Assembly: GCA_038237665.1 (NCBI GenBank)
Contig: JBBRYK010000001.1
Span: 25,523 to 89,522 of the forward strand
Source of the DNA: JBBRYK01 sp038237665
Lineage (GTDB): Bacteria; Actinomycetota; Thermoleophilia; Gaiellales; Gaiellaceae
DNA length: 64,000 bases
Direction of reading: 5' to 3'
The notes beneath the pieces are model-generated. The model did not search any database. It saw nothing but the letters and a program-made list of their open reading frames with translations, and was not told the origin of the DNA. Shown here one piece after another: positions 41,254 to 51,676 of this stretch (position 1 is its first letter; the number at the start of each line of letters is the position of its first letter). Made by a program: the position numbers and the translations under genes.

Positions 41254-41829
41254 TCAGCTACCTCCTAGAGCAACCGTTTCGAGAACTTCGTACTGCGCCC
41301 CAGCGGGTCGCAGCACGGAATGGTAGACAGCCGCATCGGACGTCCTGAAGGGCGGAAGATCGGGCAGCTGAGGCTCGAGCCTCGGCCGGCTCCGGAAGCG
41401 GACGACGGTGACGTGCGGAAGCCACGGCCTGCGCTCGACCTCCCCCAGCAGGTCACGCTGCAGGCCGTACGCGAGGCGTGAGGCGCCTCGATCCTCGCTC
41501 AGCACGACCATGCCGACGCTCCGGGTCTCGCGGTAGCGCCGCGCCGTGAACACCGGAGGCTCGATCCGCCCGGCCCGCCTGCGCAGCGTCTCGGTCACCT
41601 CCTCCACTCGCTCTGCCGGCCACCAGCCGAGAAAGGCGAGCGTGACGTGGAGGTTCGGCCTTGGCACCGGACGGAAGTCGCCGCCGCCCGCCTCGAGCTC
41701 CTGCACCTGCCAGGCGACGAGCGCGTCGAGCACCTCGTCGGGGAGTCGCAGCGCGCAGAAGAGACGGATTCGGCCGGGCCGCTCATCGGCGTCAACGCTA
41801 GCGGGGGATGTGTCGTGCGTCTGTCTCAG
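41254..41829 (-). CDS. thpR: RNA 2',3'-cyclic phosphodiesterase, with probable CTG start
   Basis: A 2H phosphoesterase with the two catalytic H-x-T-x motifs HVTLAFLG and HVTVVRF. The conserved N terminus RIRLFCALRLPDE is coded by bases 41775-41737, but no ATG, GTG or TTG lies in frame before it; the first one is the GTG inside PDEVLDAL (41733), which would remove the first beta strand. A CTG at 41829 overlaps the cinA stop in a CTGA junction and opens the frame for 191 residues, a normal length; ATC at 41767-41769, at the place where relatives start (M-R-L-F), is the other option. Together with recA it belongs to a run seen in many actinobacteria. Confidence 0.75.
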   Translation of the reverse strand: MRQTHDTSPASVDADERPGRIRLFCALRLPDEVLDALVAWQVQELEAGGGDFRPVPRPNLHVTLAFLGWWPAERVEEVTETLRRRAGRIEPPVFTARRYRETRSVGMVVLSEDRGASRLAYGLQRDLLGEVERRPWLPHVTVVRFRSRPRLEPQLPDLPPFRTSDAAVYHSVLRPAGAQYEVLETVALGGS

Positions 41830-43094
41830 CTCTGTGTCAACAAACGCCTGACGAGGTGCAGGGCCGCGACCGCCGAGCGCGACCGGATCGATTCGCGGTC
41901 GCCCGGGAAGTCGAAGCGAAGCGCTCTGCCGCCCTCAGGGCCCTCGGCATGGAAGAAGACGAGTCCGACCGGCTTCTCCGGGGTGCCTCCGTCCGGCCCG
42001 GCGATTCCGGTCACAGACACTGCCACGTCCGCACCGAGCCGCTCGCGGGCACCCGAGGCCATCGACTCTGCGACCTCCGCGGAAACGGCGCCGTGCTTCG
42101 CGAGCAAGGCCTCGCCGACGCCGAGCTGGGACGCTTTAAGCTCGTCGGAGTACGCGACCACCCCGCCGACGAACGCCGTGCTCGAGCCGGGAACGGACGT
42201 CAACCGGGCGGCGACGAGGCCACCGGTACAGGACTCGGCCGTCGCGATCGACAGCCCGCGCGCGCGGCAGAGGGCGAGCACGTGCTCTTCGATCGGGCGC
42301 TCGTCCTCCGAGAAAAGATACCGGTCGAGCTCGCTGCGGAGCGCGGCGGCAAGCGTGTCCGCCCGCTCGTTCCCGCCGTCGTCCACGACCAGGTCGACGT
42401 GGATCTCGAATTCGCGTGCGCACACGGTCGCCTCGACCCCGTCGCCGTCGCCGCCGGCGTCGGCGAGCACCCGGGCGACGGCCGACTCGCTGGCACCGTA
42501 GAAGCGCAGGACTCGCCGGCCGGGCGGACGTGCCCGCCGCAGCACCGCCCGCACGAGCTCCGAATCGAGAGCCGAAGCCCAGAGGCGGCGCAGCTCCGGC
42601 GGAGGGCCCGGGAGTGCCACGGTGACACATCCGTTCACCTCGAACACGACGCCGGGAGCGGTACCTGCCAGCCCGAGCGATGCCGCGCCCGCCGGCAGTG
42701 TCGCCTGCTTGCGCACCCCTTCGGCAAAGTCGGCATACGGGCGCCGCAGCCGTTCGGCGATCCTGCGCGAGACCGCCTCGATCTCGCCCTCGAGCGCCTC
42801 GTCGACAAGGAGCTCGCGACCCGCCGCCTTTGCGAGCAGCTCGATCGTCCGGTCGTCGTGCGTCGGCCCCAGGCCGCCCGAGACGAGGCAGAGGTCGGCC
42901 TCGAGTCCCTCGCGCAGCGCCGACTCGAGCTCTTCGGGCCGATCGCCGACGATCGTGATGCGGGCAGGCTCGAGCCCGAGCGAGAGCGCCTCGGAGGCGA
43001 GAAACGGGCCGTTCCGATCCGTGCGCTCCCCTCGCACGAGCTCGCTCCCCGTCACCACGATGAGCGCCCTGGGGCGCGTCACCGCCGGGCTCAC
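41826..43094 (-). CDS. cinA: CinA-like competence/damage-inducible protein (molybdopterin-binding and NMN deamidase domains)
   Basis: A 422-residue fusion. Residues 1-170 are a MoeA/MogA-like domain (VTGSELVRGERTDRNGPFLA, SGGLGPTHDD, ALPGPPPE); residues about 255-420 are the nicotinamide mononucleotide deamidase domain with TAESCTGGLVAARLTSVPG and VTGIAGPDGGTPEKPVG. It salvages NMN to NaMN. GTG start in a GTGA overlap with the RodZ-like gene upstream; TGA stop overlaps the CTG proposed to start thpR. Confidence 0.92.
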   Translation of the reverse strand: MSPAVTRPRALIVVTGSELVRGERTDRNGPFLASEALSLGLEPARITIVGDRPEELESALREGLEADLCLVSGGLGPTHDDRTIELLAKAAGRELLVDEALEGEIEAVSRRIAERLRRPYADFAEGVRKQATLPAGAASLGLAGTAPGVVFEVNGCVTVALPGPPPELRRLWASALDSELVRAVLRRARPPGRRVLRFYGASESAVARVLADAGGDGDGVEATVCAREFEIHVDLVVDDGGNERADTLAAALRSELDRYLFSEDERPIEEHVLALCRARGLSIATAESCTGGLVAARLTSVPGSSTAFVGGVVAYSDELKASQLGVGEALLAKHGAVSAEVAESMASGARERLGADVAVSVTGIAGPDGGTPEKPVGLVFFHAEGPEGGRALRFDFPGDRESIRSRSAVAALHLVRRLLTQS

Positions 43095-43837
43095 TGCGGC
43101 TGCGCTGAGGTGATGCTGTTTGCGGCGATCAGGACGACGACGGGCTCGTGCGCCCCGATCGTCACCTGCTCGCCGTTGAGCTTGACGAGGAGGTTCTCGG
43201 GCACGGCGGCGTTGATCCAGAGCCGCTTGGCGACGAACCGCTGAGCCTGGCCCTTCTCGAGCGTGCCCTGGAAGAGCAGCTTGCCGGCTCTCCCCTGGGC
43301 GTTCGCGACGTGGACCTCGAGCAGGCAGTTCCCTCGCTCGGCCCTGATCAGGAGGTTTGCCCGCGTTTCGGCCACCGGCACGTGGGCCTTGCGGCCTGCC
43401 GGCTTCGGGTTAGCCGGGACGGCCGCCTGCGGCGAGACCCGCCCGGGCGGGGTCGATCCCGAGCTGAACTTCCATGCCGCGATCACGAGCGCGGTCATCA
43501 CGGCGATAGCCATCAGCGCTAGGAGCACGACGTTCGTCTCCAGCCCGCCGCCCGTGCGCCTGGGCTGGCTGCGCCGCGGCCGGAGGACCGGATAGTCCTC
43601 TCCGGTGACGAACCGCGAGTTGTACTCGTCGACGTAGAGCTGCCCGTCCAGGCCAAGGAACTCGGCGTAGCTGCGCAGAAAGCCGCGCACGTACGTCTCC
43701 GCCGGCAGCGCGTCGAAGTCCTCCTCCTCGAGTGCCCGCAGGTACCGGCCGCGAATTTTCGTCGCCTGCTCGAGTTGGCGGAAGTCGAGGTCGCGGCGGA
43801 GCCGGGCCTCCCGCAGCGTGTTGCCGATGTCGAACAA
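43091..43837 (-). CDS. RodZ-like helix-turn-helix membrane protein
   Basis: A 248-residue bitopic protein. Residues 5-75 are a Cro/C1-type HTH (NTLREARLRRDLDFRQLEQATKI, YVRGFLRSYAEFLGL) as in RodZ, which links MreB to the wall machinery; a membrane helix lies near residues 107-130 (VVLLALMAIAVMTALVIAA) and the outside part ends in a DUF4115-like beta domain (LLFQGTLEKGQAQRF, LWINAAVPENLLVKLNG). TTG start; TACAAT 12 bases upstream is the likely -10 box, leaving a very short leader. Confidence 0.82.
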   Translation of the reverse strand: MFDIGNTLREARLRRDLDFRQLEQATKIRGRYLRALEEEDFDALPAETYVRGFLRSYAEFLGLDGQLYVDEYNSRFVTGEDYPVLRPRRSQPRRTGGGLETNVVLLALMAIAVMTALVIAAWKFSSGSTPPGRVSPQAAVPANPKPAGRKAHVPVAETRANLLIRAERGNCLLEVHVANAQGRAGKLLFQGTLEKGQAQRFVAKRLWINAAVPENLLVKLNGEQVTIGAHEPVVVLIAANSITSAQPQ

Positions 43838-43849
43838 GGGTGCGTCCCG

Positions 43850-43855
43850 ATTGTA
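43850..43855 (-). promoter_or_regulatory. -10 box of the RodZ-like gene
   Basis: TACAAT on the minus strand, 12 bases before the TTG start, inside the short gap after the preceding gene. Confidence 0.5.
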
Positions 43856-43860
43856 GTGCG

Positions 43861-44217
43861 CTAACGAGCGAACAGTTCCAGCAGCTCGAAAAACCCGAGC
43901 GCAAGAGCTCCGGTAATTGCGGCACAAACTCCGAGGACGCCCAGCGCGCGGCCGGTTGCAGCAGCCCGCCAGCCGCCGCTCCGGCCGACGGTGCGCTGGA
44001 TCCGGGTCCGGGCTCGCCGCGCGAGGAGGATCGCGCCGATTCCGAACAGCAGCCCGACCGGCACGGCGCCGACGAGCGCCTGAATCAGGCTGATGCGGTC
44101 GCTGGACCGATAGACGCCGAGCGCAGCCGGCCAGGCGGCAATCGCGACGAGCCCGCACACGACCGACGCCGCGGCCGCGGGGTTCGGCGCGCTATTGCTT
44201 CTTGTAAGGGCGTCCAC
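43861..44217 (-). CDS. Small membrane protein (DUF4190-like)
   Basis: A 118-residue protein with three hydrophobic segments (residues about 16-36, 45-65 and 90-115) and an arginine-rich cytoplasmic loop between the second and third. The plan matches DUF4190-type proteins. GTG start at 44217 overlaps the end of the upstream permease gene by 26 bases, so it belongs to the transporter operon; its role there is unknown. Confidence 0.6.
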   Translation of the reverse strand: MDALTRSNSAPNPAAAASVVCGLVAIAAWPAALGVYRSSDRISLIQALVGAVPVGLLFGIGAILLARRARTRIQRTVGRSGGWRAAATGRALGVLGVCAAITGALALGFFELLELFAR

Positions 44218-45439
44218 TCGCTGCGGGCGGTACCGACCGGCCGATGACGCCCGCGACGGCGATCAGCGTGAGGACATAGGGCAGCGCCTGGAAGAGCGTG
44301 TCGTACTGGGACCCGTAGGCGGGGCCCAGGCGCTGTGCCAGGGCGCTCGAAAACCCGAAGAGGCAGGCGGCGCCGAACGCGCCGAACGGACGCCAATTCC
44401 CGAAGATGAGTGCGGCCAGGGCGATGAAGCCGCGACCGGCGGTCATGTTCTCGTTGTAGGAGTGGACGAAGCCGATCGAGAGATAGGCGCCGCCGAGCGC
44501 AGCCAGCACGCCCGAGAGGGTCACCGCGCCGTAGCGCACGCCGTAGACGGAGATGCCGACCGTGTCGGCAGCGCGCGGATGCTCGCCGACGGCGCGGATC
44601 CGCAGACCGATCGGGGTACGGAACATGACGATCGAAGAGACGAAGAGCAGCCCGATCGCGATCCAGATCATCAGGTTCAGCTGGCCGATCGCGTCATTGA
44701 GGAAGTTGCCGAAGCGGTCGGGCGGGATGTGGTTGAGGCCTGGGATGGTGATGTCCGGGATCGACTCGGCGTCCGAGAGGCTCGGCGTTCCGTTCGAACC
44801 GTAGATCGAGATGAACAGGTAGCCGGTGACGCCCAGCGCGAGGAAGTTGATCGCGGTGCCGCCGACGATCTGATCGGCGCGCAGCTGGATCGCGAAGAAT
44901 GCATGCACCAGCGCGAACGCGCCGCCCGCGGCCATCGCGATCACGATGCCCGCCGCCCAGCTCCCGGTCTTGTCTGCGCCCCAGATCGCGAAGAACGCTC
45001 CCGTCAGCATCATCCCCTCGAGCGCGATGTTCGTGACCCCGGAGCGCTCGGAGAACATGCCGCCGATTGCCGCGAAGACCAGCGGCGTCGCGAACCGCAG
45101 GGTCGCCCCTAGGAGGGCGCCCCAGACGAAGACCGTGTGGAGGTGGTCCGAGCTCGACTGGACGGCGAGTGCGGCACCCGCGGCGCCGACGACACCGGCG
45201 GCGACTGCACCCCAGCCCACACGGCGTTCGTTGCCGAGAATCGCGTAGACGCCGGCGGCCACTGCGACGGCGGCCACGATCAGCGGTGCGACGAGCGACT
45301 CGGTGAGCACGGGTGGCAGCGTCAGCCAGGCGGCGATGACCCCGAGCGCGATTCCGGCGATGCCGACATTCCGCCGGTCGCGAACGAGCTCGAGCATTGC
45401 CGGCCGTTCTTGCACCTCGGCGACTGCCGGGTCGATCAC
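44192..45439 (-). CDS. Nucleoside ABC importer, permease 2
   Basis: A 415-residue BPD_transp_2 permease with a long N-terminal region of extra membrane helices (residues about 20-130) before the conserved core. Core motifs are ERSGVTNIALEGMMLTGAF, ADQIVGGTAINFLALG and GENPRAA-like GEHPRAADTVGI, all hallmarks of NupQ/YufQ-type nucleoside permeases. GTG start overlaps the first permease stop (GTGA). Confidence 0.88.
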   Translation of the reverse strand: MIDPAVAEVQERPAMLELVRDRRNVGIAGIALGVIAAWLTLPPVLTESLVAPLIVAAVAVAAGVYAILGNERRVGWGAVAAGVVGAAGAALAVQSSSDHLHTVFVWGALLGATLRFATPLVFAAIGGMFSERSGVTNIALEGMMLTGAFFAIWGADKTGSWAAGIVIAMAAGGAFALVHAFFAIQLRADQIVGGTAINFLALGVTGYLFISIYGSNGTPSLSDAESIPDITIPGLNHIPPDRFGNFLNDAIGQLNLMIWIAIGLLFVSSIVMFRTPIGLRIRAVGEHPRAADTVGISVYGVRYGAVTLSGVLAALGGAYLSIGFVHSYNENMTAGRGFIALAALIFGNWRPFGAFGAACLFGFSSALAQRLGPAYGSQYDTLFQALPYVLTLIAVAGVIGRSVPPAASGRPYKKQ

Positions 45440-46643
45440 GCCTGTGCCTTCCGCGGCCCTGCGCGGAGCTTTCGCCGCGCGTTCCAGAGATAGAGGATCA
45501 GGACGTCCGCGCCGACGAAGAGCACGACGAGGCCCTGGATGATCAGCGAGAGGTTGCCGGCGAGCTCGGGGCTGAAAATGGTCAACGCGTCGTTCCGCGT
45601 CGAGGTTCCGGTCAGGAGCGCGCCGAAGAGGATGGCCGCGAAGAAGGTGCCGAGCGCCGTGTTCCGCCCGAGCAGGGCGACGGCGATCCCGACGAACGCG
45701 ATCTGCGACTGGTGGATGTCGGCCGTCGCGATCTGGAACTTCCAGCCGAGCAGGTCGATGGCGCCGGCGAGCCCGGCGAAGAAGCCCGAGATCGCCATCG
45801 CCAGGAAGTAGTTCCGGCGCACGCTGATCCCGCCGTACCGCGCCGCCTCCGGGTTGAAGCCGACCGCGCGAACCTCGTAGCCGAGCGTCGTCCGGTTCAG
45901 CACCGCCCAGTAGACGACGAGCATCCCGATCGCGATGAAGAAGCCGATGTGGAGGCCCTGGAGGACCGGATCGCCCCAGAAGACCGGGAGCTTGGCCTTG
46001 TCGGAAATCGTCTCGGAGAAGGGGTTGAAGCCGGCGACCTGCAGCGGCCCGTTCACGCCGAACAGGTAGTCGCCGACCCAGATCGCGATCCAGTTCAGCA
46101 TGATCGTCGTGATCACCTCGTGGGCTCCGACGGTCGCCTTCAGGAAGCCGGCGATGCCGGCCCACGCCGCTCCGCCGAGGGCCCCGAGGGTGATCGCGAG
46201 GAAGATCAGCACAGGCCCCGGCAGCCCTGTGAACGTCGAGCCGACGATGACCGCGACGTACCAGCCGAGGAAGTACTGCCCCTGGCCGCCGATGTTGAAC
46301 ATGCCGCAGCGGAACGCGAAGGCGACGGCGAGCCCCGCGAGCATCAGCGGGGTCGCGACGATCAGCGTCTGCTGGAGGTTCGTCGCGGCATCGCTGGCGT
46401 GGAGGCCCGGGATCAGCCAGTCGAGGCCGGTGCCCTTGAAGATGCCCCAGTAGGTCGTGAACGGGTTGTGGCCGCTGACCGCGACGACGATTCCGCCCAT
46501 GACGAAGGCCAGGACCGCGGTCATGAACGGAACCACGATCCCGCCTGCGCGCTGGTAGAAGGCGAGCCGGCGGGCGACGCTCGGGACGTTCCCGGGTGGA
46601 ACCTCGTCCGGCGGGATCAGGGCGTCGACCGGAGGCCGCTCGT

Positions 46644-46647
<4 letters not shown>
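45436..46647 (-). CDS. Nucleoside ABC importer, permease 1
   Basis: A 403-residue BPD_transp_2 permease of the NupP/YufP type. Motifs are FRCGMFNIGGQGQYFLG, GAHEVITTIMLNWIA and AVGFNPEAARYGGI, with about ten hydrophobic segments. ATG overlaps the ATPase stop in an ATGA junction. Confidence 0.88.
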
Positions 46648-48179
<1,532 letters not shown>

Positions 48180-48186
48180 CGGGGCG

Positions 48187-48192
48187 ATTCTA
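48187..48192 (-). promoter_or_regulatory. -10 box of the nucleoside transporter ATPase gene (leaderless)
   Basis: TAGAAT on the minus strand, seven bases before the ATG. It sits just after the hairpin that follows bmpA. Confidence 0.6.
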
Positions 48193-48207
48193 AGTCGATA
48201 CGTCGGT

Positions 48208-48234
48208 GGGGGAGCGGCGTCGCGCCGCTCCCCC
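48208..48234 (-). terminator. Perfect 12-bp hairpin after bmpA
   Basis: Arms 48208-48219 (GGGGGAGCGGCG) and 48223-48234 (CGCCGCTCCCCC) with a three-base loop, 15 bases after the bmpA stop. No T-run follows, so it may terminate weakly or stabilise the bmpA 3' end. Confidence 0.65.
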
Positions 48235-48249
48235 ATCGGAGAGAGATCC

Positions 48250-49317
48250 CTACTTGACCGTTACCGGGATGCCCTTGACCTTGCCGGACTTGATGTCCGC
48301 GGCAGCCTTGGCGGCGGCTGCCCGGATGTTGGCCGGAACGCCGGGGGCGAACTTGCCCGCGCCGACGCCGTTCTCCTTGACGCCGAACGTCGCATTTACG
48401 CCGCCCTTGAAGGTCTTCGACACGACGCGGCCGATGGTCTGGTACACGCCTGAGTCAACCCTCTTCAGAGCGCTCGTGGCGACGTTCTTCGGCGCGACCG
48501 AGTTCTGGTCGGCGTCGACGCCGATCGACCACCGGCCCTGGTCCTTCGATGCGTCGATGACGCCGAGCCCGCAGCCTCCTGCGACCTGGAACACCACATC
48601 GGCGCCCTGTTCGAAGAAGTTGTTCGCGATCTCCTTGCACTTCGCCTGGTCGACGAAGTCCTGCGAGTAGGCGTGCTTCACCGTCGCAGTCGCCTCGGTC
48701 TTGTTCGCCGCGAACTCGTAGCCGGCGATGAACCGGTCGACCGGCGGGATCTTGATCCCGCCCACCGACGCGATGAACGGCACCTTCTTCGCCGCTCCAA
48801 CGCGCGCAGGACGCTTCTCGTCGCGGCTCAGCATCGTCGCAACGACGCCGACGATGTAGCCGACCTCCTGCTCCTTGAACAGGATGCCCTGGACGTTCTT
48901 GGGCTTGTGCTTCATGAACGTCACGTCGACGTCCACGATCGCGAACTTGTTCGTCTTGAACTTCGTCGCGACCGTGTCCACCGCGTCGGTCATCAGGAAC
49001 CCGACGGCGACGATCAGGTCGTACTTCCCCTGAGCGAGCTTGGTCAGGTTCGGGATGTAGTCCGCAGCCGACTTCGACGTCAGGACGCGGCCGGTGACGC
49101 CGTACTTCTTCTCGGCCTGCTGGAGCCCGAGAAATGCCAGATGGTTGAACCCGCGGTCGTTGAGGCCGCCGATGTCGGTGACGAGACCGACCTTCATCTT
49201 TGCCTTCGCGGCCTGCTTCGCATGCTGGCTACCGGTTGCGTAGCTGCCTGCGACGAGCGCGAGCGAAACGGCGGCCACGGCCAACGTCAGCCATGGCAAC
49301 CAGCGCTTAACCCTCAC
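48250..49317 (-). CDS. BMP-family nucleoside-binding protein
   Basis: A 355-residue type I binding protein of the BMP/PnrA family that delivers purine or other nucleosides to the importer encoded downstream. Residues 1-28 are a signal sequence without lipobox cysteine. Family landmarks are VGLVTDIGGLNDRGFNHLAF, AVGFLMTDAV, VDVDVTFM, FKEQEVGYIVGVVA and QVAGGCGLGVIDA. GTG start with GGGAGGGC upstream. A strong hairpin separates it from the ATPase gene, in keeping with higher expression of binding protein than of permeases. Confidence 0.88.
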   Translation of the reverse strand: MRVKRWLPWLTLAVAAVSLALVAGSYATGSQHAKQAAKAKMKVGLVTDIGGLNDRGFNHLAFLGLQQAEKKYGVTGRVLTSKSAADYIPNLTKLAQGKYDLIVAVGFLMTDAVDTVATKFKTNKFAIVDVDVTFMKHKPKNVQGILFKEQEVGYIVGVVATMLSRDEKRPARVGAAKKVPFIASVGGIKIPPVDRFIAGYEFAANKTEATATVKHAYSQDFVDQAKCKEIANNFFEQGADVVFQVAGGCGLGVIDASKDQGRWSIGVDADQNSVAPKNVATSALKRVDSGVYQTIGRVVSKTFKGGVNATFGVKENGVGAGKFAPGVPANIRAAAAKAAADIKSGKVKGIPVTVK

Positions 49318-49397
49318 TAATGCCCTCCCTGTTCGTAGCCCAGTTGACCCACGCCGTGGTTACTCGGGACGATGCTAACGCCTTCTCGGGCTTACGA

Positions 49398-51602
49398 CTA
49401 GGCGCGGTCGGCGGTCAGGACGCGCTCGAGGTCGCCCTCCCCCACCAGGACGCGCCTCGGCTTCGAGCCCTCGTAGCCGGAGATGATCCCCCGGCGCTCG
49501 AGCATGTCGATCAGGCGGCCGGCTCGCGTGTAGCCCACGCGCAGGCGCCGCTGGATCAGCGACACCGACGCGGTCTGCGTCTGCACGACGATCTCGATCG
49601 CGCGATCCAGCAGGGCGTCCTCGTCCGGATCGAACTCGTCGTCTTCTCCGTCGGCGCCCTCGGGCTCGCGCTCGGGGGCCTCCAGCAGCGACTCGTCGAG
49701 CTCCTGCTCGCGCTGGGCGCGGCACTGCTCGACGACCAGCGCGATCTCCTCCTCGGTCACGTACGCCCCCTGGAGGCGCTGGAGCCGCGAGGTGCCGAGC
49801 GGCTTGAAAAGCATGTCGCCCTGGCCCAGAAGGCTCTCGGCTCCGGCCTGGTCAAGGATCACGCGGCTGTCGGTCTGGGACGAGACGGCGAAGGCGATCC
49901 GGGAAGGGACGTTCGCCTTGATCATCCCGGTGATCACGTCGACGGAGGGCCGCTGCGTCGCGAGCACGAGGTGGATGCCGACGGCGCGGGACTTCTGTGC
50001 CAGCCGGATGACAGCGTCCTCGACCTCCTGGGGCGAGATCATCATCAGGTCGGCCAGCTCGTCGATGACGACGAGCAGGAAGGGGAGCGGCGGGTCGCCC
50101 CGGGAACGGAGCGCGCGGTTCATCTCGGGCAGGCTGCGGGCGCGCACCAGGCTCATGCGCTCGTAGCGGCGCTCCATCTCGCCGACGACGTTCGCGAGCG
50201 CGGCGGCCGCGGTCTTCGGGCTCGACACGACGGGCGTGAGCAGGTGTGGGATCGACTCGTAGAAGCCGAGCTCGATCCGCTTCGGATCGATCAGGATCAT
50301 CCGCACTTCGTCCGGCGTCGCCCGCAGGAGGATCGAGGTCAGGATCGTGTTGATGCACCCCGACTTGCCGGAGCCGGTCGTGCCGGCGATCAGGAGGTGC
50401 GGCATCCGGGCGAGATCGGCCCAGACGGCGTTTCCGGAGATGTCCTTGCCGAGCCAGACCGAGAGCGGGCTCGACGTCGCCGGCAGGTCGTCGAAGACGT
50501 CGCCGAGCGTGACGATGTTCGGGCTCAGATTCGGGATCTCCACCCCGACCGCCTGCTTGCCGGGGATCGGGGCAAGGATGCGGATCTCCGTCGTCGCCAG
50601 GGCGTACGAGAGGTCGTCCTTGAGCGCCGCGACCTTGGACACCTTGGTCCCCGGCGCGAGCTGCAGCTCGTACCTCGTGACGCGCGGGCCCGAGATCTCC
50701 CCGATCACGGTTGCCTCGACTCCGAAGTGATGGAGCGTCTGCACGAGCGCCTCGGCAATTCGCGCCCCGGTTTCCTTGGAGGGGCCGCTGGTCGGGGACG
50801 ACCGATGGAGGATGGCCCGGTCCGGCAGCGTGTAGTCCCCCGGCGGCGGGGCTGCGTCGAAGAGAGAGGGCGTGTCCGGCTCGTAGTCCCGCTCGGGCTG
50901 GATGAGCAGCGGCGGCGGGCCGGGGTTGTCGATCCCGACGATGTCCGGGAAATCGTTGGCGGCGTCGACCGGCGGCGCGTGCGGAAGATCGCGGGGCGGC
51001 GCTGTCGTCGCGTAGACGGGCTCGAGCCGCGAGGGCACCTCGCCCAGCCGGTCCAGGCCGCGGCGCGCGGCGCCGCCCGCCCGGCGAACGGCGTGACCCG
51101 AGCGACGCACGAGGGAGCCGACCGACGCGCCGGTGATCAGCAAGGTCGCGGCGACGAGTCCTGCGATCCCCACCAGGAGCGCGCCTCCGTGGCCGACGAG
51201 CTTGGCCAGTCCTCCACCGAGGACCCGGCCGACGAAGCCGCCGTCGTCCACGGCTCCGAGCGTGATCGCGAGGCCGGCACCAAGGACGAGCAAACCGGTA
51301 CGGAACGGCCGTACGTCGATCAGTTCGCTGCGAGCCAGCAGCAGCGCGCCGATCGCGACGAAGGCGACGGGCAGCAGATAGGCGGCCCCGCCCATGACGG
51401 CATGAAGGGCATTGCGTACGGGGTCGCCGACGAAGCCTCCCTCCCAGCCCAGGTAGAGGAGCGACCCGGCAAACAGGCCGAGCACGACCAGCCCGAGCCC
51501 GATCAGCTCAGGATGCTGGTGACCTTTCGCTCCGGGCTTGCGCTTCTTGACCCGCGAGGGCGTCTTCGGGCGTAGCTTCGGGCGACGCTTCTTCCGCGCC
51601 AT
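49398..51602 (-). CDS. ftsK: DNA translocase FtsK/SpoIIIE
   Basis: A 734-residue septal DNA pump. A basic N terminus (ARKKRRPKLRPK) precedes four hydrophobic segments (residues about 32-55, 68-90, 98-120 and 132-155), a proline-rich linker, the motor with IAGTTGSGKSGCIN (Walker A), LLVVIDELADLM (Walker B) and ATQRPSVDVITG, and a C-terminal gamma winged helix (VSLIQRRLRVGYTRAGRLIDML) that reads KOPS sites. ATG at 51602 is selected; the longer frame upstream has no coding character. Confidence 0.94.
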   Translation of the reverse strand: MARKKRRPKLRPKTPSRVKKRKPGAKGHQHPELIGLGLVVLGLFAGSLLYLGWEGGFVGDPVRNALHAVMGGAAYLLPVAFVAIGALLLARSELIDVRPFRTGLLVLGAGLAITLGAVDDGGFVGRVLGGGLAKLVGHGGALLVGIAGLVAATLLITGASVGSLVRRSGHAVRRAGGAARRGLDRLGEVPSRLEPVYATTAPPRDLPHAPPVDAANDFPDIVGIDNPGPPPLLIQPERDYEPDTPSLFDAAPPPGDYTLPDRAILHRSSPTSGPSKETGARIAEALVQTLHHFGVEATVIGEISGPRVTRYELQLAPGTKVSKVAALKDDLSYALATTEIRILAPIPGKQAVGVEIPNLSPNIVTLGDVFDDLPATSSPLSVWLGKDISGNAVWADLARMPHLLIAGTTGSGKSGCINTILTSILLRATPDEVRMILIDPKRIELGFYESIPHLLTPVVSSPKTAAAALANVVGEMERRYERMSLVRARSLPEMNRALRSRGDPPLPFLLVVIDELADLMMISPQEVEDAVIRLAQKSRAVGIHLVLATQRPSVDVITGMIKANVPSRIAFAVSSQTDSRVILDQAGAESLLGQGDMLFKPLGTSRLQRLQGAYVTEEEIALVVEQCRAQREQELDESLLEAPEREPEGADGEDDEFDPDEDALLDRAIEIVVQTQTASVSLIQRRLRVGYTRAGRLIDMLERRGIISGYEGSKPRRVLVGEGDLERVLTADRA

Positions 51603-51676
51603 GGGGAGCTCGTTCGACGGATCCCGGTCTCCTTCCTGCCCCAAAACCGCGAGGCAGCGGATCTCGAAGGGTGGTC

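Noticed and set aside
41252..41290. Possible LexA (SOS) box before recA
   Set aside because: No CGAAC-N4-GTTCG-like palindrome is present in the short gap; only a ribosome-binding site is seen.
49320..51575. A 751-codon open frame on the plus strand opposite ftsK
   Set aside because: It mirrors ftsK codon by codon, has biased low-complexity composition (Arg, Asp, His, Gly) and no family motif; such antisense frames are expected at this GC content.
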